NCBI GenBank assembly: GCA_003996215.1
Contig: QJPP01000003.1
Location: 806,001 to 870,000, forward strand
DNA from: Jaltomata sinuosa
Lineage: Eukaryota > Streptophyta > Magnoliopsida > Solanales > Solanaceae
Length of the DNA stretch: 64,000 bases
Reading direction: 5' to 3'
Positions within the stretch are counted from its first letter, which is position 1; every line of letters begins with the position of its first letter. Of the stretch, positions 20,755-32,595 are shown one piece after another. Made by a program: the position numbers and the translations under genes. The notes under the pieces were generated by a model. The model was not told the origin of the DNA. It ran no database searches and worked only from the letters and a program-made list of their open reading frames with translations.

Positions 20755-22234
20755 TGATAATGCTCAAATTACACTCTCTATTACAGAGGTGACAACAGCA
20801 GTTAAGTAAAATAAAATTTATATTACCCGATGGGAGTCAGGGTCGATTCCATAGGGAATGGTAGCTTAGCCAATGAGATTATAGAAAGGACCTCACAACG
20901 AGAGTAGATTGTCCAAACAACAAATAATGTAAAAAGGGGGGAATTGGGAATTTGTCACAATTTAATTCCAAACCAAACAATAAAGTAAATGTAAGGTGTA
21001 AACAAGAGAGAGGATGACTAGGGATGTGCTTCCGATGGGATTCGAACACCGGTCAAGGTACTTGCTCAATTGCGTAGATTCTCACTAAAAACATAAGTAG
21101 CATTGGTTTTAGGCGTGAATGTTAATCTTTCGATCTCACAATCATTTATCCAATGGTCTTTATTCAAGCACCATTGTTTAGGAATAAACCAAAATATAGG
21201 CTTGGGGAGGTCACACTATCTCTAGCTTAGACCCTTAAATGGGTATTTCTGGCGAATTGAGCTATTTCTAGCCTCAATCTAAGTGGAATCCCAAGTACCC
21301 ACTAGCATTTTCACATCCAAAATTATGAACCCCTTTCTCAAGCAAGAACACAATCAAGTAAATTAAATCAATGTTTGCAACCACCAATTTTAGAGTTAAA
21401 ATATGGTGAAATCACTAGACCCATGTCATATTAGCAATTAAAAACACAAATAAGCAAGACTTATGCCCTTTTATCAAGTACCCATCATCTACATATCCCT
21501 AGACAAGGAGACTTATCCACTCATGCTAAAGGAAAAAGAAAGTATACCCATAGGAAAATTCAAATTCATTTTCATTAATTGTAGCAAGAATCCATTATTC
21601 AAGCTCAAATTTACAAGTCCAAGGTTGAAGATTAATAGAATTGAGTGAAAACCTCTATCTTTCCTAGGGAGAGAAACTTGCTCAAAAATTGAAAACTATT
21701 CAAAAACTATGAAAAACTATGCACAAATTGGGTTTTAGAATGTTCCCAATTCGTCTTACAAAAGTGGACAAAATTGTCCTCGGGAGCTGTGCAACGTGAC
21801 GTGCATTTCGCACATCACTTTATGCGCAATGCACAACTTTGCATAAGCAAATCAGTGACTTGTCCGATCTTCAGTTGTTATGCGAAGTGGGGTGCAGTTC
21901 ACACTAGGTTTTATGCGTATCGCACGACGGCTGCACCCCTTAACAAATTCTTCTTTTTTCTTCTAAGCTTCATGCGGAGGGAGTTGCAGACCGCACCAAA
22001 GGTTGTGCATATTGCACAACGGCCACACCTCTCAGTAGAATCTTCATCTCACTTGATCACTTTACACTTCAACTCCTTTTGAGCTTTTTTGGGTCCAATT
22101 CCTTGTTTTCTATCTTTGACCAAGAGTACCTGCACTCACATCAACAAAGGCCATAAGAACCTCTAAATCTCATCAAAACATAACAATAATTCATGATTAA
22201 AGGCTCAATAAGTTGGTAGATTATCGACTTATCA
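20755..22234 (-). repeat. 3' LTR of element F (1,480 bp, D/E/H family)
   Basis: Plus-strand edges TGATAATGCTC (20755) and GACTTATCA (22234). A polypurine tract and AGGA-type hairpin lie just right of 22234, so this is a minus-strand 3' LTR with its internal region to the right. It contains the LTR-end hairpin CCCGA/TCAGG (20826-20841; one G-U pair in the minus-strand RNA) and an island rich in TGCGCA, GTGCA and CGCAC words (21776-22030). Left flank ATTTT is a candidate duplication; its partner is lost. Confidence 0.8.
21776..22030 (-). repeat. Inverted-repeat island in the LTR of element F
   Basis: Alternating complementary words (GTGCA, TGCAC, TTCGCAC, TATGCG, CGCAC). It matches in position the islands of the E, H and D LTRs. 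Confidence 0.55.
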
Positions 22235-22271
22235 AACCCCCAAACTTGAACTATTGCTTGTACTCAAGCAA
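22235..22271 (-). other. Polypurine tract and hairpin of element F
   Basis: Minus strand: stem TTGCTTG, loop AGTA, stem CAAGCAA (plus 22254-22271), then CAAGTTTGGGGGTT to the LTR. The 7-bp stem is intact; the loop differs by one base from AGGA. Confidence 0.7.
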
Positions 22272-22605
22272 GATACTCACAAAGTAAGGAATGAATTATG
22301 CTCTAAAACTCAATCAAGGCACAAACGATTAATCTATTCTAAAAACTAAGAAAAATAATAAACAAAAAGACTCAAACAAAAGGCTTAACTACAATGCTCA
22401 TCTCAATTTGAACCACCACATTATCAAGGCAATTGATCATTTCAAAATCTTTTTTTTCAAAAGGACTTTATTTCTCATTCAAAATCAAGGAAATTTGTCA
22501 TCCAAAACAAGATATTAAGCTTCTCAAGTCATTGGCATGGACCATCAAGGTTTGGCTCGAGATTCACCACACAACTTGTCTCATTCATTCCTCTCAATTG
22601 AAATC
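22272..22605 (-). other. Residual internal sequence of element F
   Basis: Matches element E internal sequence 38251-38580 (for example the block ATTCACCACACAACTTGTCT) and then stops abruptly. No coding potential. The remainder of F is missing. Confidence 0.65.
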
Positions 22606-23599
22606 TCAAAAACATCAATAGCTAAAAATAAACTGAATGTCTGACACTTTACTTACTCATCTATGTAGGCTTTAACATAAGATATAGTCTATCGGGACAA
22701 GATTCCAAGCTACCTTGATACTCTAATACTGACTAAAGAACTACTCAAGAATGACTATAGACCCCCGATACAAGGAGGTCTCACTAATGTTGAGGATGGG
22801 ATAACCTAAGGATGCCCTTACTAAAGAGAATGTGTACCTGAATCTGTGTCATTAAACCAGTGCCAAATGGTGTCAGTACGTGGATATGTATATGTAATAA
22901 GCTAAATAGAAAACAAGGCTAACAAGTAGTTGTACTAAGATAATAGGCTGATAGGAGTATAACATGAAGTAATGACTGAAATGTACTTGAATGAAGTAAG
23001 TAAAGCATAAGTATGTAAATGAATAACAAAATGCTTAAAGTGAAAGTTGTGCATCAATAACAAATACTGAAAATAACTTTAGTTTTACTTGGGGAGATTC
23101 TCTTAATCAGAAAACACCATGTGAGCTCATGATGCTCCAACATCTTGCCTATATTGGCAGAGCCATCCTATAACTTGCCGGGGTATAGGATAAAATTTAA
23201 CTTATGGGTCCAAATATGAGCCTTTACCAGGGGCTAAATGAGGAGTCGCCTGAATCAATGACCCAATCCTATCCTACGCTGGCATACGTATTTTTGGGTC
23301 TTGGGTTTTATAAAACCTTACCCATCTTAGTACTAGATAATCCTCCAAAAACAATGTATATGATCTTAAATATCATGTCCCACTTTAGGGAAAATCTGAA
23401 AATACTTTACTTTGAGTCTTTACTCAATGCTTAACTTCTTATAACTGAACCTTTCTTTCTCCTTAAAATGATACACTTTAAGCTTTAAAATCTTGACATG
23501 AAAACCTTTCATGAAATACAACTTTGGATCTTCAAAACTCTTTCTCACAAAAACAATGCATAGTAGCAACATCTTAGGATATACCATGATAATCAAAAT
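22606..23599 (-). repeat. L: chromovirus-type LTR remnant
   Basis: Resembles the central part of the A and C LTRs in the same order: ATGTCTGA...GGGACAAG, a GTCAGTAC...GTATGT block and ACCATGTGAGCT. It lacks both LTR ends. More diverged than A, C and G from one another, so probably a different or older subfamily. Element B begins at 23600. Confidence 0.55.
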
Positions 23600-25512
23600 T
23601 GTAACACCCCATTTTTTGCGTACACTAGTTCTATCAATATGGCACTTGATATGGCCTTGTTGTATAGGTAAGGGACCAGATTTTCTTATGTGTTTAGTGA
23701 TGGTTTAAAATGGGTTTGCAAGGATACTGAAGAGTTAGAGGCTAAATAGAGTAAGTAAAGTAAAGTTTAGCAAAGTAATCTACCTACTTGCTTAAGCTAC
23801 TAAGAACTTGTGGCACAAATTAAGGAGGTGATGCAGGTTCTTGCTTAAAGTAAAGGACTAGATTTTTTCATCATTTTAAAGTGAAAAACATCCATAAGGA
23901 CCCCTAAAGAACTAAAGTAAATCTCATTTCTATTCTCACTTGTTCTTCAGCAAATTGCTCCTAAAGGAAGCCAAGGTAGCCTACAAAGTTCTGGTCTACA
24001 TCTCCACCATGAAAATTTGAAGCAAACCCCTTTATTTTTTCAATTACAAGTGGTAGAACATCTCCTATATTAAGGGATTTAAGTGAAGAAATGGATTTCA
24101 CCTCAAGTTAAGGCTATTGCCAAATTAATATTTTCTTAAGCTTGAGTTAGTAAGAGTTTGGTATGCTGGTTATAATAATTCCTCTCTTCTTCTCAAGCTA
24201 AGTTTGAGAGGAAAACCTAAACCTTGAAGAATCCAAGTCTTGGCAAGTGGTATTTCTATCCAACAAGGTAATCTACTGAAATTTTTATCCCTCTTTTGTG
24301 CTTAAATTACTTAGGGAATTTGGTATGTGTTAAGGAGTTAGGGATTGTTCCTTTTATGTGGTATGATCTTGGGGGATGTTTTGGTAGTTTATGTATCTTG
24401 GTAAATCCGTGGAGGGGTGCCCCCTTTAGCTTTAATTATTAGCTCATTTGAGCAATTTAAATGTAATGCTTGTCGAAACTCATACGACAATAATAGAAAG
24501 TTGTGAGTTCATATTGCCCTGCCACATTGTGATGCTTAGGAACTATTTTGTATTGTAAGATAGGGGGTGTGAGTAAATGTGTGGAAAATTTATGGAGACT
24601 TATTAAAGGACATAAACATTGATGGGTGTGGTGATACACCCCTTCATTGAGTGTTACGTGAACTTGCTGCCTGCCACACTTTTGTATATTGTGTGGTATA
24701 TATTGTGAAGTTTGAAGAGGTTTGGAGGATATTATAAGGAGATCGTATAGTATACAGACGTGATTAGAGGAGAAGGTGTGAAAAGAACACCCTTGATTTG
24801 ATAAATTACGGGCGTACTACCAGGTTACTATTTTGGTGAAATCGAGTATCCCAAATTTGTTTATTAGCTACTAATACTAGTTTTACCATTTATGTCATTG
24901 CATATTAGTAATCTGAAAGGGAGAAGGTTAATTTTTTGTAATATCTGGTTGCACAACAAGGTATGTAAGGCTATTTAATTTAATCTTCCTTGGTATGAAT
25001 TCTCATACTAGTGTACCAATAAAGTGAGCTTCCTAAGTGATCTTCATTGTAAAAGATATTGCTCATAGTCTCACAAATATGTCAAAATACTTCAACATGT
25101 GTTTATTACTAGATCTGTGTGTTTGTACTTCCAAGTACTAGTATGACATATTCTACACAACAAGCTTCATGAGTTATTCTCTAAGTCAAATAAGGTTCAT
25201 TATGTCAAATAAGTTCCTAATATTATGTCGAGTTTACATTTGCTTCTTATGTCATTGTTACAGCCTTAAGTGCATAATCACATGTCTTCGACTACTGGTC
25301 CATAATTCCAAAGCTCAATAACAATTATGACCACCTAAATAACAATCTAAAAGATTAAATAAATGATCAAAGTAATCTATATATTTATGTGTGGTATCCC
25401 AGGGGAAAAAAGCCTAGCATGGGTCAATCCAAATTTTTGTATTTATGGGTGATATCCTAGGGGTAAAAGCCTAGCATGGGTTAATCCCAATCTGTATATT
25501 TACGAGGACAAC
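23600..25512 (+). repeat. 5' LTR of element B, left part
   Basis: Starts TGTAACACCCC at 23600. Block 24100-24300 matches 60487-60557 and 63877-64000 (for example GGCTATTGCCAAATTAATAT), identifying the second LTR of the same element. Interrupted by element A at 25512/34634. No coding potential. Confidence 0.75.
25381..25512 (+). repeat. Short tandem repeat (about 57-bp unit) in the 5' LTR of element B
   Basis: Two adjacent diverged copies share TATTTATG, GTATCC, AGGGG and AAGCCTAGCATGGGT (from about 25381 and 25439). A third begins at about 25493 and continues after element A at 34634 (CCAGGGGTTAAAATACCTAGC). Confidence 0.65.
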
Positions 25513-27101
25513 TATCACACCCCGAGGCTACCCACTAGATGTAACACGGGACCCAGGACCACAAGTGGTTCCAAGTTAACCCTTGGTCATATCATACCTA
25601 GGCACAACACACGAAAATATAGCGGAAGCAAAATCAATATAAGTAGCCAAACCAATACTATTATAAGATGAAGGTCTAGGAGTATCAAATCCAAAACATG
25701 AAAACACGAATATCCAACTATGTCTGAAAAGCCTCTACATAAGACATAATGAGTCGCTGGGACAAGACCCCAGCTGACTCTAAGTACTAAAATAAAAGGG
25801 CCCTACTAACTAGGAATCATACTGGTCCTCGAATGAATGAAGACTCACCAACACTAACTAGATAGCCAGCAACCTCTAGCCACGAGCTTGAGAGTGGGAA
25901 CCTATATCTGCATCATCAAAGGATACAACGCGACAATATGCATCAGGTGTATATGATGTACCAAGTATGTAACATATGCAGTATCATGACAAAACATGCG
26001 TAAAGCTGAGTTCATGCGTAAATAGAGAAATCATAAGTAAATATCATAACTGAAGAATAAAGCATGAGATAGAAGTCAAACCTCAAAATAAGATATCATA
26101 GGACTTAGAAAACTTGAAAACATTCATATGGGAGTTTCTTATAACCGACAATAGACCATGTGAGCTACATGGAATCTAACTATATAACCCTAGTTAGCAA
26201 AGCTTCCCCAAACCCTGTCAAGGTACGGGACACCATAATCCAAGTATATAACACTAGTTGGCAAAGCTGCCCTATGCCCCACTAAGGCACATGGCACCAT
26301 AGTGTCATAGCATGGAACCATGTTCATAAGCCCATGGGGCAATACAGAATCTACGCTGGCAATGTAGTTTTGGACTTAGGTTATCTAGAACCCTCATTGC
26401 TCGGTGCTAAATACTACTCCCAAAACATACGTATAGCTCATATAATACTTGTGACATATATGATGCCAAACTATTTTTGAAAAGCATAATGACATATCTG
26501 ATGTCATGCAAATTTAAATTCATAAGTCTTAAAACTTAGCAAATCCATAATTCAAAACATACATTTCTTTCTAAATTCATATCTTGAAGAATTAGGCATG
26601 CAATTTCATAATACTTGAGGTCATGTTATCTAAACATGCCAATTTTCACTAGAAACATGCAATTTAAAGGAATCATGCTAGAAATTATTCTTTATGCATG
26701 GGCTTTTGAAAACACTTAAAAAATCTTAAATAAAACATGGGTTATATAATGAATGAGAAACCATGAATTGATGCTTTAAAACTGAATACATAAGTTTCCC
26801 CCAATTTGGGTAAGAACCCTAATTTCATAAATTCATAAATCAAAGTAAAACTTGGGGTTTTTTGGCATAAGGGTGAAAGGAATCCCTTATTGAATACCCA
26901 CATACCTGATTTGAAGTTTGCTTGAACTAGGATGAAGAGAAATGAAGACTTGGAACGTGGAGCTTGAAGCTTGAGAGACCCTTTTCCTATTTTGGAAGGT
27001 GAATGAAAGTTTAGGAGGGGACTTAGGCTAATTAGGGATAAAATCCTACCAAAAGAGTCCAAAAAGACCTCACTTAAGAGTTAAAAGGATGGGTATTTTT
27101 G

Positions 27102-27110
27102 TATTTATAA
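27102..27110 (-). promoter_or_regulatory. TATA box in the 3' LTR of element A
   Basis: TTATAAATA on the minus strand, preceded by a CAGGGGTATTT block also seen in C. In the 5' LTR of A the matching region (34161-34180) has lost several bases and reads TTGTAAATAC, so the promoter that should drive the element looks damaged. Confidence 0.5.
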
Positions 27111-27159
27111 AAATACCCCTGGGTAAAAGCTGGAAAAGAACTGATTTAAAAACTCGGCT

Positions 27160-27480
27160 TCATGTTCCACGAGTAAGGTCTATGGACCATAGGCTGAATT
27201 ATGGCCCATGATTGCCTCTCGTGGTTTCTGGCCAAAGTGAGAAGCTGCAGATCATGTTCCACAAGTGAACAGTACGGTCCATAGAACCCACTTGTGGTTC
27301 CTGGGGAACAGGTAGTCTTCATGTCTGGTTCCACGAGTGAACAGTACGATCCATAGAACAAACTATGGTCCATAGAACCCACTCGTGGTTTTCAGATTAG
27401 AGACTGAACTTATAGAGTACTATCTACGAGTTCATTCCATGGCTCATATTTCAATCCATGGCCCGTGGTCTAGACTCGTA
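27160..27480 (-). repeat. Nested palindrome island in the 3' LTR of element A
   Basis: Several units, each built of CCACGAG...CTCGTGG arms around a centre such as CTATGG-A-CCATAG (27180-27192, a perfect 13-base palindrome). Outer arms CCACGAG (27167-27173) and CTCGTGG (27218-27224) pair perfectly. It lies about 50 bp upstream of the TATA box. Confidence 0.7.
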
Positions 27481-27549
27481 ATTCCTGGAATGTTTAAAAT
27501 TTCCAGAGATTCTAAGTTTAAAGGCTGAATCAAATTTAGGGGTGTTACA

Positions 27550-27584
27550 ATATCTCCCTCTTGGGATCATTCATTCTTGAATGA
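27550..27584 (-). other. Polypurine tract and AGAA hairpin of element A
   Basis: Minus strand CCAAGAGGGAGATAT abuts the LTR. The stem TCATTCA (27567-27573), loop TTCT, TGAATGA (27578-27584) is a perfect 7-bp hairpin. Compared with C, the pair next to the loop changed from G-C to A-T. 27585-27830 is non-coding. Confidence 0.75.
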
Positions 27585-27839
27585 AGACTAAGTAAGGAAA
27601 ACTAGAGAGAAAACAGCCCAACCAATCAACAAATATAAAAACTTAAGAATGAGCATAAAAGCTGAGCTTTAACTTAAAAACATGACTGAACTGTCTTCGA
27701 AAAATATGAATGCATTCTAGGATAATGAGAGAAGCTAATGGATTAGGATCGAAGGGAAAAACTAAGGAATAAACTATTACCTCACGCTAAAACTGGATCG
27801 GAAGGGAAAAGATGAGGGTACTTGGTTTTTATGGCGGCT

Positions 27840-29183
27840 TTTGCTTCCCAAGTAGCTCCCTCAACTAGCTAATTCCTCGAAAGGACCTTTACCAAAGTGA
27901 CTTCCTTTTTTCTCAATCTCCGAACCTGAGGATCAAGAATATCCATGGGAACTTCCTCATAAGTAAGTGTATCCTTCACACTCACATCCTCCAAAGAAAC
28001 AATTAAGGCCGGATCACCAACACACTTCTTCAACAAGGAAACATGGAAAATCGGATGAACTGCTTCTAAATCTATTTTCAACTCCAACTCGTGAGAACCA
28101 CTACCAACTCTCCTCAAAATCCTGTAGGGACCTACATAGCAGGGACTAAGTTTCCCTTTCTTACCAAACCTCATCACACCCTTCATGGGTGACAGCTTTA
28201 GAAAAACCCAATCATCAACCTCAAACTCCAACTCTTTTCTCCTCATATCTGCATATGATTTCTGTCGACTCTGAGCGGTATTCAACCTCTCCCTAATGAT
28301 ATGAACTTTCTCCATAGTCTCATGAATTGAATCTTGACCAATCAAAACTGCCTAACCTACCTCAAACCAACCAATAGGAGATCTACACCTCTGACCATAA
28401 AGTGCCTCATAGAGAGCCATCTGGATGCTAGAATGAAAGCTATTATTATAGGCAAACTCGATAAGAGGTAAGTGATCATCCCAATTACCTTTGAAATCAA
28501 TCACACAGGATCTCAACATATCCTCTAAAGTCTGAATAGTATGCTCTGCCTGGCCATCCATCTATGGGTGAAAAGTGGTGCTAAGCTTAACCTGAGTACC
28601 AAGACCTTTCTGAAATGATCTCCAAAACTGGGATGTAAACTGAGTATCCCTATATGAAATGATAGACAATGGAACCCCGTGCAATCTGACTATCTCACGG
28701 AGATAGAGTCTAGCATAATCCTCTGCTAAATCTGTAGACTTGACAACCAAGAAGTTGGCTAACTTAGTCATCCTATTGATAATCACCCAAATAGAATCAT
28801 GTTGCCTACAAGTACGAGGCAAACCTGTAATGAAATCCATATTGATCTCTTCCCACTTTCAAGTAGGAAGATGAATATTCTGAGTCATACCACTCGATCA
28901 ATGATGCTCTACCTTCACTTGTTGACATTTAGGACACAGCAACAAAGTCTGCTATGTCCCTCTTCATGCTATTCCACCAATAGACGTCCTGTAGGTCACG
29001 ATACATCTTGGTGGCACTGGGGTGAATAGAGTATCTGGAGCTATGAGCCTCTGTCAAAATCCGCTGTCTCAACCCATCTATGTTAGGAACACACAATCGG
29101 CCCTGATATCGAAGCACACTATCTCCCCCTTGGGAGAAAACCTCTACCCTCTGCTGATGGACTGTACCCTTCAACTGGTGCAA
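27840..29183 (-). pseudogene. Integrase with chromo-like C-terminus (element A)
   Basis: Zinc-binding domain from 29183 ('HSSRYSIHPSATKMYRDL', then a CPKC-type pair after a stop), core with the first Asp in MDFITGLP (28840), and Glu in the GQAEHTIQ block (28550). The second catalytic Asp is Tyr (I-I-S-Y-R-D instead of I-I-S-D-R-G, near 28655). The C-terminal part (28345-27869) has the GPYRILRRVGS fold and HPIFHVSLLKKCVGDP, then LTYEEVPMDILD, which leads into the chromodomain of plant chromoviruses. Its end is broken by a stop near 27869. Confidence 0.87.
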
Positions 29184-29900
29184 AATAGGATCAATGTCTT
29201 GCTTTTTTTTTTCACTTCAGCTACCAAAGATGACTCGGACCCATTCTGGACAAAAACACCACCATCTGTCGAATCCATAAGGCAAACTTCTAATCGAGCA
29301 AGTCGATGAATATCCTTGGGTAATTCCTTCTTTATGTCCTCAACGGAAGATACACTACCCATAGACAACCTACTAAGTGCATCCGCCATGATTTTGGCCT
29401 TACCCGGATGGTAAAGCACACTCATATCATAGTCCTTAAGAAGCTCAAGCCACATCCTTTGACGAAGATTTAATTCCTTTTGAGTGAACCCATACTTAAG
29501 ACTCTTATGATCGGTGAATACATCCACGCAAACACCATACAAGTAGTGTCTCCAAATCTTCAAAGATAAAACTACGGCCACTAACTCAAGATCATGGTGG
29601 GTAGTTCTTCTCATGAATCTTAAGCTGTCCAGAAGCATAAGCAATCACCTTACCACGATGCATCAAAACACAACCCAAACCAATCTTAGAAGCATCACAA
29701 TATACAACAAAGTCATCTACGCCCTTGGGTAGAGCCAAAACTAGAGCTATGGTCAACCTAGTCTTCATTTCCTAAAAGTTCTTCTCACATAGATCAGATC
29801 ACTGAAATTTTACCTTCTTCTGAGTCAACTGAGTCAATGGGGAAACTATTGAAGAAAACCCTTCCACAAATCTCCTGTAGTAACTAGCCAAACCCAAAAA
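29184..29900 (-). pseudogene. RNase H (element A)
   Basis: Open segment 29644-29184 with 'VFTDHKSLKYGFTQKELNLRQ' around 29520-29460 and HPGKAKIMADALSRLS at the end of the domain. The first acidic block lies before 29644 in a broken frame (VVYCDASKIGLG-like, near 29700). It links RT to integrase in the same minus-strand polyprotein. Confidence 0.83.
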
Positions 29901-30740
29901 GCTTCCGATGGGGAAGTGGGTCTAGGCCAGTTTTTTACTGCCTCAATTCTTTGCGAATCATCTCGAATACCATCTCTAGTCATAATATGAGCCAGAAAAG
30001 CAACAGACTGCATCCAAAAGTCACACTTACTGAACTTAGCAATTAACTAACGATCATTGAGTATTTGTAACACAATTCTCAAGTTGTCCGCATGCTCCTC
30101 TTCACTCCGAGAGTAGGTAAGAATATCATCAATGAAAACAATCACAAATATATCCAAATACTATTTGAACACATGGTTCATCAAATCCATAAAAGCTGCA
30201 GGAGCATTCGTTAGTCCAAAAGACCTAACCACGAATTCATAATGATCATACCGAGTTTTGAAGGCTGTCTTTAGAATGTCACACTTTCTAACCCAAAGCT
30301 GATGATAACCGGATCTGAGGTCAATCTTGGAGAAGTAACTAGCACCCTGAAGCTGATCGAACAAGTCATTAATCCTAGGATGGGATAGTTATTCTTGATT
30401 GTGACCTTATTCAACTGACGGTAATCAATACACATTCTGAGAGAACCATCTTTCTTTCACACGAATAAAATTAGAGCACCCCATAAAGAGATCCTAGATT
30501 TGATAAAACCCTTATCAAAAAGGTCCATCAACTGCTCTTTCAATTCATTAAGATCCGCTGAAGCCATTCTATAAGGAGGAATAGAGATAGGATGCATATC
30601 AGGAAGAAGATCTATCCCAAAATTGATCTCTCGCTCACTCGAGATTTTGGAAAGATCCTCGGGAAACACTTTGGGGAACTCATTAACAACAAAAACTGAC
30701 TTGAGAGATGAGGTCTCAGACTCTGTGTCCATAACCCAAA
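29901..30740 (-). pseudogene. Reverse transcriptase (element A)
   Basis: Begins in the same frame as protease with 'INFGIDLLPDMHPISIPPYRM' (near 30620) and 'LMDLFDKGFIKSRISLWGA' (30530-30475). The palm segment 30364-30161 holds 'YFSKIDLRSGYHQLWV' with the first catalytic Asp. A stop precedes a FIDDIL catalytic box near 30130, which is intact. Further frame breaks follow near 30420 and 30060. Confidence 0.86.
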
Positions 30741-31224
30741 CTATATGATAAAAATAACCCTTAGAAATCATCTTCCTAGCCTTGAGATAAGATATGAAGT
30801 GACCCTTTAAGGATGGAGGACTACCTTGCCACTTTAAGACATGTTCATTTGGACACTTGAAACTGACAACTCGGGTACGATAATCAACCGAGGCATAACA
30901 TGTATACAACCATTTCATACTAAGAATAACATCAAAATCAGTCATCTCCAACTCTACTAGATCTGGTGAAGTGACTCTCTGAAGGACTGAGATAGGGTAA
31001 TCTTGGTAAATTCTTTTGGCTAGGACTGACTCACCAATAGGAGTAGAAACACAAAAGGGTTCTAAGAGCTGATCAGGACCAATTTTGAACTTGGCAGCAA
31101 CATAAGGGATCACAAAAGATAGGGAGGCACCAGGGTCCAATAAAGCATATACATCGAAAGGGTAGACTTTCAACATACCAGTGATAATGTTTGAGGAACT
31201 CTCCTGGTCCTGGCAAGAGGACAT
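30741..31224 (-). pseudogene. Aspartic protease (element A)
   Basis: Open with the RT start from 31224. The active-site block is L-L-D-P-G-A-S-L-S-F; the D-P-G form instead of D-[ST]-G occurs in plant gypsy copies as I recall it, so it need not be a defect. Followed by TPIGESVLAKRIYQDYPISV and the 'FDVILSMKWLYTCYASVDYR' block typical of these proteases (near 30930). Confidence 0.83.
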
Positions 31225-31299
31225 GGCATAAAGGCGATTCTGGCACTGACCACTACTAGAACTAAAAGTAGTACCCTGCTGGGCCAGTCGACCTCCTGG

Positions 31300-32384
31300 G
31301 CTGCTGGAGCAGACTGAGTCCTACTACCTCTCTGTCCCTTCCTAGATGAAGGACAATTCCTAATCCGGTGTCTAATCTGACCTCACCCAAAACAACCACC
31401 TGAACCAGCTAGACACTCATCGAGGTAGCTCTTCCCACACTTGTTGCAAATGGGGTAGGAAGGCCCGTTGGAAACACTTCCCTAAGACTGCGAACCTAAA
31501 CCTCTAACATACTGATCATGACGAGGCCTGGGGGCCTGAGTAGGAGCACTAGATGAAGAATGAACGGGTCCTGATGACCTCTACTAAAATGAAGAATGGT
31601 GTCCTCCCATGAACCTCTGATGGATAAAACCTGAACTCTCTAATCTGACCCTTTTGTTCTCTCTTGCCATTTCCTTCAACTTATCTCCCTCAATCTGATG
31701 ATCATGAGTCATAAGTCTATAAATATCCATGTCACCCAAAAGTATAGCAGATCTGCACTCTTTCTTCACCAAGTTAGATACTCCATAAATGAACTTTCTT
31801 ATCTCATCCCTCGGATCATCCATCATAGAAGGAGCATACCTCAAAAGCCGAGAGAACTTCAATCCATACTCCTGAACTGACATAAATCCTTGCCCCAAAT
31901 TCATGAACTCTTTGGCCTTAGACTCTCTCAACTCCTTAGGGAAGAACCAATCAATAAAAGCCCTTTCAAAGCACTCACAAGTCATAGGGACTTCATCCCA
32001 AGCCCTAGCAACCTTCCAATAAGTATACCAAAAGCGAGTTATATCCTTGAGCTGATAAGAAGCTAGCTCAACACCATCCATACCAATAACTTGCATCACC
32101 TCCAAGATTTTCTTTACTTTATCCATGAAATTCTGTGGGTCTTCATCAACCTTAGAACCCTAAAACTCCAGTGGGTTCATACAAATGAAATCCCAAACTC
32201 TGGTAGCAACTATCCCACTTGGAGGGTTAGAAGGAACATAATCCTGCTGATTGACCTGAGCGGCCATAGTCTGAGTTAGCATATTAATGGCATTCCTGAA
32301 CTCTGCATTTGTGACCTCGGGGTCTGGAATCAGAGGATCAACATTTTGGGTGGCTTTGTGAGGCATGGCATGACGATGAGGCAT
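31300..32384 (-). pseudogene. Gag with zinc knuckle (element A)
   Basis: The N-terminus starts at 32384 ('MPHRHAMPHKATQNVDPLIP'); a stop at 32160 is followed by the retrotransposon gag core, 32126-31584, with 'FERAFIDWFFPKELRESKA' and FMSVQEYGLKFSRLLRYAP. Between 31470 and 31370 a Cys-rich stretch (CxxCGK...C...CFG) is the nucleocapsid zinc region, degraded by stops. About 200 bp upstream of the gag start is the primer binding site. Confidence 0.86.
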
Positions 32385-32579
32385 AATGTGAAATGCATAA
32401 AGATTGGATTAAAGGAGTAATAGAGTTACACTCTATAGAATAATATTGATCAAGAAAGAAGTGAACTTTTTCCTAAGATATCTCGTAGCTTTCCTCTCAT
32501 AAGTATGGCGCACTTTACACACATGAAAGAGACTCTACTCGATGCGGCTTTAAGACACTCTAGGACTATTTAACTCGAT

Positions 32580-32591
32580 GCTCTGATATCA
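32580..32591 (-). other. Primer binding site of element A, tRNA-Met type
   Basis: Minus strand TGATATCAGAGC against TGGTATCAGAGC (one G-to-A change), 4 bp inside the LTR at 32596. The leader around GATGCGGCTTTAAGACAC just downstream is shared with element G. Confidence 0.8.
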
Positions 32592-32595
32592 AGTT

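Larger units (their letters stand above)
25513..27549 (-). repeat. 3' LTR of element A (2,037 bp)
   Basis: Plus-strand start TATCACACCCCG (TG has become TA), end GGGGTGTTACA. TATA-like box at 27102-27110, an island of nested palindromes at 27160-27480, and the polypurine tract right of 27549. Pairs along its length with 32596-34628. Confidence 0.9.

Noticed and set aside
27146..27382. Palindrome island of A read as a CRISPR-like array or as a 78-codon gene
   Set aside because: Units are not equal in length, lack unique spacers and occur in every related LTR; the frame has no domain.
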